Made by a program: the position numbers and the translations under genes. From Mycoplana dimorpha (GTDB lineage Bacteria; Pseudomonadota; Alphaproteobacteria; Rhizobiales; Rhizobiaceae): a DNA stretch of 64,000 nucleotides. The notes beneath the pieces were generated by a model that saw only the letters and a list, made by a program, of their open reading frames with translations, had not been told where the DNA came from and did not search any database. Positions within the stretch are counted from its first letter, which is position 1; every line of letters starts with the position of its first letter. The DNA lies in NCBI RefSeq assembly GCF_003046475.1, contig NZ_PZZZ01000009.1:99297-163296 (forward strand). The letters run 5' to 3'. Below are positions 18,431 to 26,557 of the stretch, one piece after another.

Positions 18431-19276
18431 TTATTTTCTCCTCTTTTCCGGACGCAGCCAGTGCGTTTCAACATACTGCAGGCCGGCGAGCGTCAGCGTG
18501 GAAACCGCGATGATCGATGCGACGGCGGCGTACATATGCGCGTAGTTGGCGACCGAGCGATGGTAGGTGATGAGGTCGCCGATGCCGGTCGGGGTGATCA
18601 GCAGTTCGGCAAGCATCACGCCGATGAAGCCGGCGGCGATGCCGAGCCGCAGGCCGGCAAACAGCACCGGCGAGGCATCGGGGATGATGATCTTGAAGAT
18701 CTGCTGCAGGCGCGTGCCCTGGAAGGAGCGGCACATGTCGACCAGCGACGGATTGACGTGCCGGACGGCCTTGTAGGAGTTCAGCACGATAACCGGCAGG
18801 GCGAGCATGATGACCGCGAGCGTCTTGGCGGTCAGGCCGATGCCGTAGACGAAGGTGACGAGCGGCACCAAAGCGGCCATTGGCGCGGCCTGCAGGACGA
18901 TGAAGACGGGCGCAAGCAGCCATTCTGCCTTGTCGGACAGTCCCATGGCGACGCCGAGCGCAATGCCGATTACGGCGGAAAGCACGACTCCGAGCAGCAA
19001 CGGCTGCAGCGTCAGGAAATAGGCCCTGTGCATGCTGCCATCGGCCACCATCTCGGCAAAGGCGGCGACCGTTTCGAAAAAGGTCGGGAAAGCGAAGCTG
19101 ATCGGGATTCGTCCGGCCATTTCCCAGGCCGCAAAGAGGATCGCGAGCGATATGACGATCCAGAAGGACCGCCGCTGGTCCGCGAAGGTTCGGACCGACT
19201 CGATAAAGGTAGCCGGAGCCTCTTTCGAGGCTCCGATACCGTTGTCGAGCTTTGCAGGTGATACCGTCATCTGCAT
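18431..19276 (-). CDS. NitT/TauT-type ABC permease
   Basis: 281 residues; one N-terminal helix (FWIVISLAILFAAWEMAG) then the permease core with EAA loop MCRSFQGTRLQQIFKIIIP. It begins one base after the binding-protein stop, showing tight translational coupling and no intercistronic hairpin here. An internal ATG two codons later is an equally good start. Confidence 0.9.
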   Translation of the reverse strand: MQMTVSPAKLDNGIGASKEAPATFIESVRTFADQRRSFWIVISLAILFAAWEMAGRIPISFAFPTFFETVAAFAEMVADGSMHRAYFLTLQPLLLGVVLSAVIGIALGVAMGLSDKAEWLLAPVFIVLQAAPMAALVPLVTFVYGIGLTAKTLAVIMLALPVIVLNSYKAVRHVNPSLVDMCRSFQGTRLQQIFKIIIPDASPVLFAGLRLGIAAGFIGVMLAELLITPTGIGDLITYHRSVANYAHMYAAVASIIAVSTLTLAGLQYVETHWLRPEKRRK

Positions 19277-19277
19277 C

Positions 19278-20267
19278 TTACTTCGCGCCGATCCGACCGA
19301 TCACGTTGTTGAGAGCCGTCAGATCCCAGAAGTCCTCGACCTTGAGGTCCTTCGCCTCGCCTTCGAGGGCACCGGAGATGGTGTAGAAGTCGAAGTCGCT
19401 GCGGGCAGCCGCCTCGCCACCGCCGTTGAGCGGCACGGCCGGCGCGGCTTCCGTGAAATAAGGCTCGATGTCGGCCACCATTTCGGGCGTCGCGTCCGGA
19501 AGGAGCTTGTACTGGTCCCTCAGCGCCGCCGCCGCCTTCGGATCGGCTGCCACCTCCCGCCAGGTGGTCAGGATCGCCTCGACCAGGATCTCGACGTCCT
19601 TGGCGTTGGCGGCGAGGTAGTCCGTGTTGGCAAAGAGCGCCTCGTCCGTCGCGTTCACGCCGTCGAGCGGCAGGAAGGCGAACTTTCCGGGCGCCTTGTC
19701 CTCCAGCACACGCTTGCCGGACGAATCGACGATCGTCGCCTTGACGTTGCCCTGCAGAAGCGCGCCGGTGCGAACCTCTGCACCGGGCACATAGGAAATG
19801 CCCGAGTACTTGATGCCGTTCCTGGCGGCCATCAGCTGCATGATGGCTTCCGTCCCCGAGCCGCGCGAATGGACGGCGACTTCCTGGCCATCCAGGTCCT
19901 TCCACTCCTTGTAGAACTCGGTGTTGACGACCGGGTAGAACTGCAGCGTGCTCAGCTGGGTGAAGATGCGGATCGGCGCCTTCACCTTCTGCAGCAGCGC
20001 GTAAGGTGCACCGACGCCGACATCGGCCTGGCCGCTGACAACCGCCTGCGCGGCGATGTCTTCACTCTTCAGGAACGTGACCTGCACGTCGACGCCCTTC
20101 TCCCTGGCGCGCTCGAAAGCGGCCAGAAGATGCAGCGATTCGACCGTGGCGATATCGCCAAAGGCGATCCGCATCGGATCCGCCCAGGCCATTCCCGGCG
20201 CGGCAGCGGCAACACAAAAGGCGACGGCAGAAACCGTAGCCCGGATTTTTCTGGCTAGCTGATTCAT
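19278..20267 (-). CDS. NitT/TauT-type periplasmic binding protein
   Basis: 329 residues from the ATG at 20267, with a signal peptide ending near AWA-DP (about residue 30). MRIAFGDIATVESLHLL opens the mature family 9-like fold, and SGQADVGVGAPYALL and HSRGSGTEAIMQLMAARNGI are typical of sulfonate/taurine/nitrate-type binding proteins. Ligand unknown. It is the first gene of the importer-FAA hydrolase operon; inverted repeats at 20306-20323 and 20510-20530 lie upstream. Confidence 0.88.
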   Translation of the reverse strand: MNQLARKIRATVSAVAFCVAAAAPGMAWADPMRIAFGDIATVESLHLLAAFERAREKGVDVQVTFLKSEDIAAQAVVSGQADVGVGAPYALLQKVKAPIRIFTQLSTLQFYPVVNTEFYKEWKDLDGQEVAVHSRGSGTEAIMQLMAARNGIKYSGISYVPGAEVRTGALLQGNVKATIVDSSGKRVLEDKAPGKFAFLPLDGVNATDEALFANTDYLAANAKDVEILVEAILTTWREVAADPKAAAALRDQYKLLPDATPEMVADIEPYFTEAAPAVPLNGGGEAAARSDFDFYTISGALEGEAKDLKVEDFWDLTALNNVIGRIGAK

Positions 20268-20305
20268 GATTTCCTCCCTTCGACCGGGCTTCCCCCGGGA
20301 ACCCA

Positions 20306-20323
20306 ATCTGAAACCAATCAGAT
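20306..20323. promoter_or_regulatory. inverted repeat ATCTGA-N6-TCAGAT with ACCAAT core
   Basis: Perfect 6-bp arms (20306-20311 and 20318-20323) surround AACCAA, about 40 bp upstream of the binding-protein start. The AAACCAAT half-site inside is also found in the palindrome at 20510-20530, which suggests the same repressor may bind both. Confidence 0.4.
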
Positions 20324-20509
20324 ATTAATCCGGAGCAGTGTCAACCTATTTTTTGCAACTTCCTTGGCCGGCGCAAACCAAAAAATTCCGCACAACGCCA
20401 AATCTACTGTAATTTATCGATATATTTCAATACTTTGAGGCGGCAATGACGTACTCCAACCCCTTCTCACCATCGATATTGACATGGCGCCATCGCGCCA
20501 TTATTGCTA

Positions 20510-20530
20510 AAACCAATTCACGATTGGTTT
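20510..20530. promoter_or_regulatory. palindrome AAACCAAT-N5-ATTGGTTT, candidate GntR operator
   Basis: Perfect 8-bp arms (20510-20517, 20523-20530) with a 5-bp spacer end four bases before the ATG of the GntR gene at 20535. Binding there would block the regulator's own expression. A+T-rich promoter-like sequence lies at 20400-20440. Confidence 0.55.
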
Positions 20531-20534
20531 GGAT

Positions 20535-21209
20535 ATGAATCAGAATATCGAGATGGATGTCGTTGCCAGGCTGAGGCACTTCCTGGCGACGGCCGAGCTG
20601 CCGGAAGACGGGCGGCTGCCGCCGGAACGGGAGCTGGCGCAGTCGCTGGGCGTCGGCCGCGCCGTCCTGCGCAAGGCGCTTGCCACCCTGCAGGCGGAAG
20701 GCGTGGTTTGGCGTCATGTCGGCAAGGGGACGTTCACCGGTGATCGCCCGATCGACACCGTGGCCGACATCAACGCCATGGTTCAGCGCACCAACCCGCT
20801 CGAGGTCATGGGTGCCCGCATTGCGTTCGAGCCAGAAGTCGCCCGTTGCGCGGCCCTGAACGCCACCGCCAGCCAGATCGCGGAAATCCGCAACTGCATG
20901 ATCAAGGCGCAGCAGGCACCGACCTGGCGCCAGTATGAACAATGGGACAACCGGCTGCACCGAACGATCGGCGAAGCCTCGCAGAACTCGCTGCTTCTCG
21001 GCTTGCTGGACACCCTCAGCGCGGTGCGCCGGGCAGTGACGTGGGGCCGGCTGCGCGACACGCCGGTGCGCCCGCCGCCGGACCACCACAGCTTTGTAGA
21101 ACACGAACAGATCGTCGAAGCGATCGCAGATCGCGACGGCGCGGCTGCGGCCGACGCCATGCGGCGTCATCTTCGCAGCGTCGAAAGCCATATGCGCGAC
21201 ATGCGCTAA
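20535..21209 (+). CDS. GntR-family regulator, FCD type
   Basis: 224 residues. The winged helix ([30 protein letters not shown], about residues 30-60, here quoted from two adjoining parts) is of FadR type, and the C-terminal part has FCD features ([47 protein letters not shown]). It diverges from the NitT/TauT-type operon and is the obvious candidate repressor. The ATG at 20535 is only four bases from the palindrome, leaving no room for a Shine-Dalgarno, so either the mRNA is leaderless or the ATG at 20553 is used. Confidence 0.85.
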   Translation: MNQNIEMDVVARLRHFLATAELPEDGRLPPERELAQSLGVGRAVLRKALATLQAEGVVWRHVGKGTFTGDRPIDTVADINAMVQRTNPLEVMGARIAFEPEVARCAALNATASQIAEIRNCMIKAQQAPTWRQYEQWDNRLHRTIGEASQNSLLLGLLDTLSAVRRAVTWGRLRDTPVRPPPDHHSFVEHEQIVEAIADRDGAAAADAMRRHLRSVESHMRDMR

Positions 21210-21249
21210 ACAGCTGGCGGCGGAGGGCCGTCACCGTTGGGAGGAATAC

Positions 21250-22473
21250 ATGCATAAAATCAAGGTCGCCAATCCTGTCGTCGAACTCGATGGCGATGAG
21301 ATGACCCGCATCATCTGGCAGTTCATCAAGGACAAGTTGATCCATCCGTACCTCGACATCGATCTCAAATATTACGATCTGAGCATCCAGAAGCGCGACG
21401 AGACGGACGATCAGATCACAATCGACGCCGCACACGCGATCAAGAAGTACGGCGTCGGCGTCAAATGCGCGACGATCACCGCGGACGAAGGCCGTGTCGA
21501 GGAGTTCGGGCTCAAGAAGATGTGGAAGAGCCCGAACGGGACGATCCGCAACATCCTCGGCGGAGTCATCTTCCGCGAACCGATCATCTGCAAGAACGTG
21601 CCGCGGCTCGTACCCGGCTGGACCCAGCCGATCATCGTCGGCCGCCACGCCTTCGGCGATCAGTACCGCGCGACCGACTTCAAGTTCCCCGGCAAGGGCA
21701 AGCTGACGATGAAGTTCGTCGGTGACGATGGTCAGGTCATCGAGCACGAGGTTTACAATGCCCCGGCTGCCGGCGTTGCTCTCGGCATGTACAACCTCGA
21801 CGAATCAATCTCCGATTTCGCCCGCGCGTCGTTCAATTACGGGCTGCAGCGCAAGGTGCCGGTCTATCTTTCGACCAAGAACACGATCCTCAAGATCTAT
21901 GACGGGCGGTTCAAGGATATCTTCCAGACCATCTATGACGAGGAGTTCGCCGAGCGCTTCAAGGAGGCCGGCATCTGGTACGAGCACCGCCTTATCGACG
22001 ACATGGTCGCCTCTGCTCTCAAGTGGTCCGGCGGCTATGTCTGGGCCTGCAAGAACTACGATGGCGACGTCCAGTCCGATATCGTAGCCCAGGGCTTCGG
22101 CTCGCTGGGGCTGATGACGTCCGTTCTGATGACCCCCGATGGCCAGACCGTCGAGGCGGAGGCTGCGCACGGCACCGTGACGCGCCACTATCGCCAGCAC
22201 CAGAAAGGGCAGGAGACGTCAACCAACGCCATCGCCTCGATCTTCGCCTGGACGCGTGGCCTCGCTCACCGAGCAAAGCTGGATGAAAACGCGGGGTTGG
22301 CAAATTTCGCCTCGACCCTCGAGCGGGTCTGCATCCAGACGGTTGAATCAGGTTACATGACAAAGGACCTGGCACTGCTGATCGGACCCGATCAAGCTTG
22401 GCTTTCCACCACGGGCTTCCTGGAGAAGATCGACGACAACCTCCGGGCCACCTTCCTGCAGGCCGCCGCGTAA
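21250..22473 (+). CDS. icd: NADP-dependent isocitrate dehydrogenase, eukaryotic-like type
   Basis: 407 residues. It converts isocitrate to 2-oxoglutarate with NADP+ in the cytoplasm. [31 protein letters not shown] (substrate-binding Ser/Asn/Arg), [22 protein letters not shown] (catalytic Asp and metal site) and [13 protein letters not shown] are all hallmarks of the homodimeric eukaryotic-like class used by rhizobia. All key residues appear intact. GGGAGGA precedes the ATG. It lies 40 bp after the GntR gene on the same strand, so it may be co-transcribed with it. Whether this is the only icd of the genome cannot be told; its place among catabolic clusters suggests a second copy. Confidence 0.95.
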   Translation: MHKIKVANPVVELDGDEMTRIIWQFIKDKLIHPYLDIDLKYYDLSIQKRDETDDQITIDAAHAIKKYGVGVKCATITADEGRVEEFGLKKMWKSPNGTIRNILGGVIFREPIICKNVPRLVPGWTQPIIVGRHAFGDQYRATDFKFPGKGKLTMKFVGDDGQVIEHEVYNAPAAGVALGMYNLDESISDFARASFNYGLQRKVPVYLSTKNTILKIYDGRFKDIFQTIYDEEFAERFKEAGIWYEHRLIDDMVASALKWSGGYVWACKNYDGDVQSDIVAQGFGSLGLMTSVLMTPDGQTVEAEAAHGTVTRHYRQHQKGQETSTNAIASIFAWTRGLAHRAKLDENAGLANFASTLERVCIQTVESGYMTKDLALLIGPDQAWLSTTGFLEKIDDNLRATFLQAAA

Positions 22474-22491
22474 AAACCAGTGGCGCTCCAA

Positions 22492-22522
22492 ACCGTGCTG
22501 TTTCATACGGGAGCAGCACGGT
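22492..22522 (+). terminator. hairpin after icd
   Basis: Arms ACCGTGCTG (22492-22500) and CAGCACGGT (22514-22522) form a perfect 9-bp stem with a 13-nt loop, about 20 bp beyond the icd stop. It is not followed by a clear T-run. Confidence 0.5.
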
Positions 22523-22555
22523 GAGCTTTCGTTGCAAACAACGGCGCAACAGTGA

Positions 22556-22965
22556 AGGCGGCGTCTTGGAAAAGGCTGGCAAGGCGGCGATTTTTTTCGC
22601 GCGCTCCAGGAAAACGCCGCGGTTGTGGAGGCCCGCAACCTGGGCGCCATCTTTCAACTGACCGGCAAGACGCCCGACAAGGTCGTATTTTCCGCCGGCG
22701 CATCGAAATCCGCCCACCGGTCGCAGATCATGGCCAACGCGCTCGGGCTTCCCGTCGTGATGCCGGTCGCCAAGGAGGCGACGGCGCTCGGGACCGAGTT
22801 GCATGCCCACTTCGTCGAGGCGGCAGGGAACTAGTTCCGCTGGGACCGCCAGTTCGAGCCGGACCTCGCCCACAAGACAATCTACGACGAGGCCGGGGAC
22901 CGCTCGGCGCGCGCCAAATGCCTTGCAGCGCCAGCTCGTCGACGTCTCCTCGCTGCTCTGGGGCG
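22556..22965 (+). pseudogene. lsrK: autoinducer-2 kinase remnant (FGGY family), C-terminal piece
   Basis: About 120 residues of the C-terminal FGGY domain remain out of some 500. The frame ending at 22834 reads [20 protein letters not shown], then [20 protein letters not shown] and [20 protein letters not shown], a close match to the ATP-binding end of LsrK. A TAG at 22832-22834 interrupts it; homology resumes in the same frame with [21 protein letters not shown], and the final [18 protein letters not shown] is in another frame. No N-terminal half is present upstream, where icd begins at once. Confidence 0.75.
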
Positions 22966-23204
22966 TTCCGGATCAACTACGAGGGCACCCGCCAAGAGCC
23001 AGGAAACCTGCGTTTCGATGTGCTGCGCGACCCTGAGGACGAGAACAGCTTCCTGATCTACGAAGTGTTCCGCTCCGGCGCTCGACGAACACCGCAAGAC
23101 CGAGCATCACAAGGAATGCGTCCGGCGCATCGACCCATACTCGCCGTCCGCGGACCAAGGTGTTCTACGACTTGGAAATGGCTGATTTTCTCACGCAAGC
23201 TTAG
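22966..23204 (+). pseudogene. lsrG: LsrG-like monooxygenase-fold protein remnant with two frameshifts
   Basis: Three frames join to give one LsrG-like protein: [20 protein letters not shown] and [17 protein letters not shown] (frame 1), [21 protein letters not shown] (frame 2), then [17 protein letters not shown] with a stop at 23202-23204 (frame 3). The [12 protein letters not shown] and HKxxxHHxxC signatures are those of LsrG, which degrades phospho-AI-2. Directly after the lsrK piece, it shows that an lsr-type locus decayed here. Confidence 0.75.
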
Positions 23205-23699
23205 TTGCAGGTTGTGGGCCGCAGAACCAGATCTGCGTGTCACACTCCAGACTGGCCTTGGCCGGCGCCACCACGGCCGTCGGTGTTGCGGCAGGTGCCG
23301 CGGAATGGCAGGCCATGCGGATGGAGGGGCCACCGTAATGATCGAAATCGGCCAACCAATCCTGCGAACCGGTCTTTAGGGCGTGAATTCCCCCTTCATT
23401 ACTCCATACCTGCGCTCCCATGTAACGGTGGAACGGTCCGGTTCTGCGGTACCGAAGCCTATGGCTGCAAAGCTTTTCCCGTATCCCAGTTAATCTGCCG
23501 GGCCTGATCCTCCAGACGCCGGTCGGCATCGAATTCCGGTCCCCGCCAACGGCGGCGACGGCCTGCAGCACCGATGGATTTTACACCCACAAAGAAGGGC
23601 AGGTTTGCAGGCGCAATGCCATGTGAATGCGTTCTTGTGGGCGCGATGGAACCTGAATGGAAAGCCGCGGCACAAGCGTGAGCGCCGCGACTTCAAGGC
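23205..23699. other. intergenic region without recognised genes
   Basis: Nearly 500 bp follow the lsrG relic. Short frames exist on both strands but none has a good start, recognisable domain or coupling to neighbours. It probably continues the decayed region. Confidence 0.5.
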
Positions 23700-24782
23700 T
23701 CACTTGGCCGGCGCGTATCCGTCGCGGCAAAGAGCGTTCAATTCGCTCAGCGACATTGCATCGAGATCGAGCGCCAACAGCAGGTCGTTTTCGGCGGCGA
23801 AGTCACGGCCGTACATGGCGGAGAAGATCTTCACGCCGGCTTCGTGCAGGTCCGCCGGCTCACCTGCCAAGCGCCCAAGCTTGGCCGTCATGACCAGGCC
23901 GAAGGGGACGTCCTCGGTGACATAGCGGCTGTCGGCGGTCGCTGGTCCGGTCCCGCCATTGCCGGCTTCGTGCATTTCCTGGTTCATCTGCGAGATCGAA
24001 CTGATCGGCACGTGGAATGACAGGTGGAAATGCTGGAAGATGTTGCGCACCTCAAGGCCGAGCTTGGTGGCAATCGCTATGCGCTCTTGGTCGAGTTCCT
24101 CAAGCAGGCGGCCGACCTTCGGCGTCACGTTCTGCCCCTGGCTCCATGTCTCGCCGCGTTCCATGCGCGTCATGTTGCCGAGCGCAATGCCCATATGGTT
24201 CTGCGGATTGAGGTTGGAGAGCGCGATCGCCATCAGGCTGCCCCGGTCGACGAAGCGGTCGCCAAACAGCGCTTGGCAGACGGCAAATCCGGCATCGCTG
24301 CGCGAAGCCGGTAGCGTGGCGAGATCGATCCGCTTGCGCACGGTGTTGACGTTGACCGAGGTCGGATCGAGCTGGCGGCCGGTCACGACTGTTGTTCCCC
24401 AGGCAACGATCGTTGCGGTGACGCCGCGGCTGGCCAACAGCCGGGACAGATACAGCGCGCCGAACGATGCATGAGAGCTGAAGATGACGGTCTGCGAGGG
24501 CGTCACATGTGGCGCGATTGCGTCGAGCACGCTCTTGTGACCATAAGCCGGCAGTGCGATGACGAGGGCCTCGGCGTCGCCGACCAAGGCCTCGGCGTTC
24601 GGCGCCACGTTCGGATGGAAGGTGCCTTCGATGGCGCCCTGAGCAGTGAGCGCCTCGCCCGCTGCCAAAGCCTTCGTGCGCTCGCCCGATGGCGACCACA
24701 GGATTGCCTTGTGGCCCTGCTGTTCGAGAAAAGCCGCCGTTCCAAACGCGATTGAACCTGCTCCGACGATGCCTACGCGCAT
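23700..24782 (-). CDS. octopine/nopaline (opine) dehydrogenase family enzyme
   Basis: 360 residues. MRVGIVGAGSIAFGTAAFLE is the N-terminal Rossmann motif, HASFGALYLSRLL and GTTVVTGRQ continue the NAD(P) domain, and the C-terminal helical domain has the opine-dehydrogenase histidine region NPQNHMGIALGNMTRMERG with the catalytic-like His. Members join or split an amino acid and a 2-keto acid through an imine. It is the last gene of a minus-strand run with an importer, flavin monooxygenase and redox-like proteins, so it may oxidise an imported opine-like secondary amine. GAGAAGGA precedes the ATG. Confidence 0.85.
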   Translation of the reverse strand: MRVGIVGAGSIAFGTAAFLEQQGHKAILWSPSGERTKALAAGEALTAQGAIEGTFHPNVAPNAEALVGDAEALVIALPAYGHKSVLDAIAPHVTPSQTVIFSSHASFGALYLSRLLASRGVTATIVAWGTTVVTGRQLDPTSVNVNTVRKRIDLATLPASRSDAGFAVCQALFGDRFVDRGSLMAIALSNLNPQNHMGIALGNMTRMERGETWSQGQNVTPKVGRLLEELDQERIAIATKLGLEVRNIFQHFHLSFHVPISSISQMNQEMHEAGNGGTGPATADSRYVTEDVPFGLVMTAKLGRLAGEPADLHEAGVKIFSAMYGRDFAAENDLLLALDLDAMSLSELNALCRDGYAPAK

Positions 24783-24839
24783 TCCACTATCCTTCTCTTA
24801 AACTGTTTTGTCCCACCGGTGATGAGCACCGGGGTGGTT

Positions 24840-25454
24840 TCATTTTGGTCGCTTCAATGTTCCGAGGCTGCTGCCGCTGATCTCCCCTGATGCGACGACC
24901 AGAAACGCACGGGCCCCCACCTGTCCGACGCTGGTCAGCGAGTGTGGCACGTCGGCTTCGTAGCGTGCCGTTTCCCCAGCTCGCACGATCATCTCGTTGG
25001 CAGCGCTGCGCACGACGATTTCACCATCGATACAGTGCAGATGCTCAATTGTACCGGCGCCATGCGGATCGCTGACCAGCTTGCCGTCCGTCTCGAAATT
25101 CAGGAGATACCATTCAATCAACGGCACCATGCCGGCGGGGGACAGGATCTGCAGCGTGCAGCTGCCGTCGGCGCTGCGGATGGTGGGCGTCAGGTTCTCC
25201 GGCTGCAGGTCGATGCGGCTCGCGCGCTCCTCGCTGGCGCCGCTGATCAGGCTGTTGAGGTCGATATTGAGCGCCCGGGTCAGATGCCACAGCGTGCCGT
25301 AAGTCGGATTGGCATTGCCGCGTTCGATCTCGGAGAGCATCGACCGCGAGACTCCGGATCGCGCGGCAAGCTCGGCAAGGGTCAGCTTCTGCTCCTTCCG
25401 AAATGCCTGAAGGCGCGGCCCGATCTCGGGCGGATTGTCCGAACGCACGCTCAT
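24840..25454 (-). CDS. XRE-type regulator with C-terminal cupin
   Basis: 204 residues. The helix-turn-helix (LTLAELAARSGVSRSMLSEIE, in overlapping parts, about residues 24-46) is followed by a RmlC-like cupin (about 120-195: IEHLHCIDGEIVVRS, GETARYEADVPHSLTSV). Such proteins sense a small molecule in the cupin. It lies inside the operon between the AhpD-like gene (20 bp) and the opine-dehydrogenase gene (57 bp), so it likely regulates this cluster. Confidence 0.88.
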   Translation of the reverse strand: MSVRSDNPPEIGPRLQAFRKEQKLTLAELAARSGVSRSMLSEIERGNANPTYGTLWHLTRALNIDLNSLISGASEERASRIDLQPENLTPTIRSADGSCTLQILSPAGMVPLIEWYLLNFETDGKLVSDPHGAGTIEHLHCIDGEIVVRSAANEMIVRAGETARYEADVPHSLTSVGQVGARAFLVVASGEISGSSLGTLKRPK

Positions 25455-25475
25455 TCCAATGCTCCCTCCCCCGGG

Positions 25476-26051
25476 TCACTCGGCCAACGGTTCCCCCAGC
25501 GTATGCATGAGCCGGTTGGCCCAGCCGAACAGCGATGTCGACAAGATGAGATCCAGGATCTCGTCCTTGCCCAGGCCGGCATCGACGAGCGCTTGCAGGT
25601 CGGCTTCATCCGCGTCGGACGGGCACTTCGACAGCTTGACCGAAAAATTAAGGATTGCCTTGAGCCGAGGTTCGATATCGGCATCGTTTCCATCGGCGAA
25701 GATCGCGTCGATGACCGTCTCATCCTTGGTCAGTTGGTTGTAGCGCCCGGCATGGACTGCCGCGCAATAGATGCAGCGATTAACCATCGAGGCGCCCACC
25801 GCGCCGATCTCGCGCTCGGCCCTTGAGAGCCCGCCCTTATTATACATGACGGCGTTGAACAGTGGCGTCCGATGTTTCAGGGTTTCGACGTCATGGGCCA
25901 GCACCAGCACATAGTCCGATACCTTGGTGTTGGATGGCGTCACCTTCAGAGCGTCGAGTTGCTCGCGGCTTGCCTCCGCGAGGTCGAGCGGCGTCACATA
26001 GGGCTTCCAAACCGGAACTGTGGTGGTGAATTCGTGAACGACCCTGCTCAT
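25476..26051 (-). CDS. AhpD-like alkylhydroperoxidase domain protein
   Basis: 191 residues. ASMVNRCIYCAAVHAGRY carries the CxxC and following His of the AhpD/carboxymuconolactone-decarboxylase fold, so the thiol-redox centre is intact. It resembles a family that, as I recall, is named after Agrobacterium vitis Avi_7169 and found with a partner like the next gene. Its start overlaps that partner's stop by four bases (ATGA). Thiol-dependent peroxide removal or redox help to the flavin enzyme is inferred. Confidence 0.85.
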   Translation of the reverse strand: MSRVVHEFTTTVPVWKPYVTPLDLAEASREQLDALKVTPSNTKVSDYVLVLAHDVETLKHRTPLFNAVMYNKGGLSRAEREIGAVGASMVNRCIYCAAVHAGRYNQLTKDETVIDAIFADGNDADIEPRLKAILNFSVKLSKCPSDADEADLQALVDAGLGKDEILDLILSTSLFGWANRLMHTLGEPLAE

Positions 26052-26548
26052 GCCAGCCCCCGCATCAGCCGCAGCCCGGCGGCGACCCTGATCTGATAGC
26101 TGACGAAGGCGATCAGCTCCGCCAGCCGGACGATGTCGGCCTCGGCTATGCCAGCCTCGCGCAGCAACTCGATGTCATGCCGCGTCGCATCCTTCGGCGC
26201 GTGAGCCACGAGGTCGACATGGCGCATCAGCGCCTTGAGCCTGATGTCGCCGCCGCCGTCAAACCAGATGTCGGCGAAGCGAGCGGCATCGCCCGAAGCG
26301 TCGGCCTTGTCGAGCAGCGTCTCGAAATGCGCCTCGAACTCGCTGTCGTTGTTGATCTTGGCGATCCGGCAGGCGAGTGCCGCGCGCTCGGCATGGCTCA
26401 GTCCGCCCGGCGTTTCCGGCATCAGTGCGCCGTCATGGGTCTGCTGGGTCAACGCCATGACGTCGGCTCGTCCCGCCACCACTTCGGCCAGGGCGCTACC
26501 CGGCTCGATGCCTACAATCCTGGCGATTACGTCGTCGTTCTCGGCCAC
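26048..26548 (-). CDS. CMD-domain protein, partner of the AhpD-like protein
   Basis: 166 residues of the carboxymuconolactone-decarboxylase/AhpD fold (LSHAERAALACRIAKINND, DVDLVAHAPKDA-like and IVRLAELIAFVSYQIRVAAGL). No CxxC is present, so it is probably not a peroxidase itself; it may be a structural partner. It is translationally coupled to the AhpD-like gene and starts 9 nt after the flavin monooxygenase stop. The pairing matches what I recall as the Avi_7170/Avi_7169 gene couple. Confidence 0.8.
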   Translation of the reverse strand: MAENDDVIARIVGIEPGSALAEVVAGRADVMALTQQTHDGALMPETPGGLSHAERAALACRIAKINNDSEFEAHFETLLDKADASGDAARFADIWFDGGGDIRLKALMRHVDLVAHAPKDATRHDIELLREAGIAEADIVRLAELIAFVSYQIRVAAGLRLMRGLA

Positions 26549-26557
26549 GCCGTCCTC

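Noticed and set aside
16900..18513. 537-residue plus-strand frame opposite the TauBC-like genes
   Set aside because: Composition is rich in H, D, R and G as expected from antisense of permease/ATPase genes.
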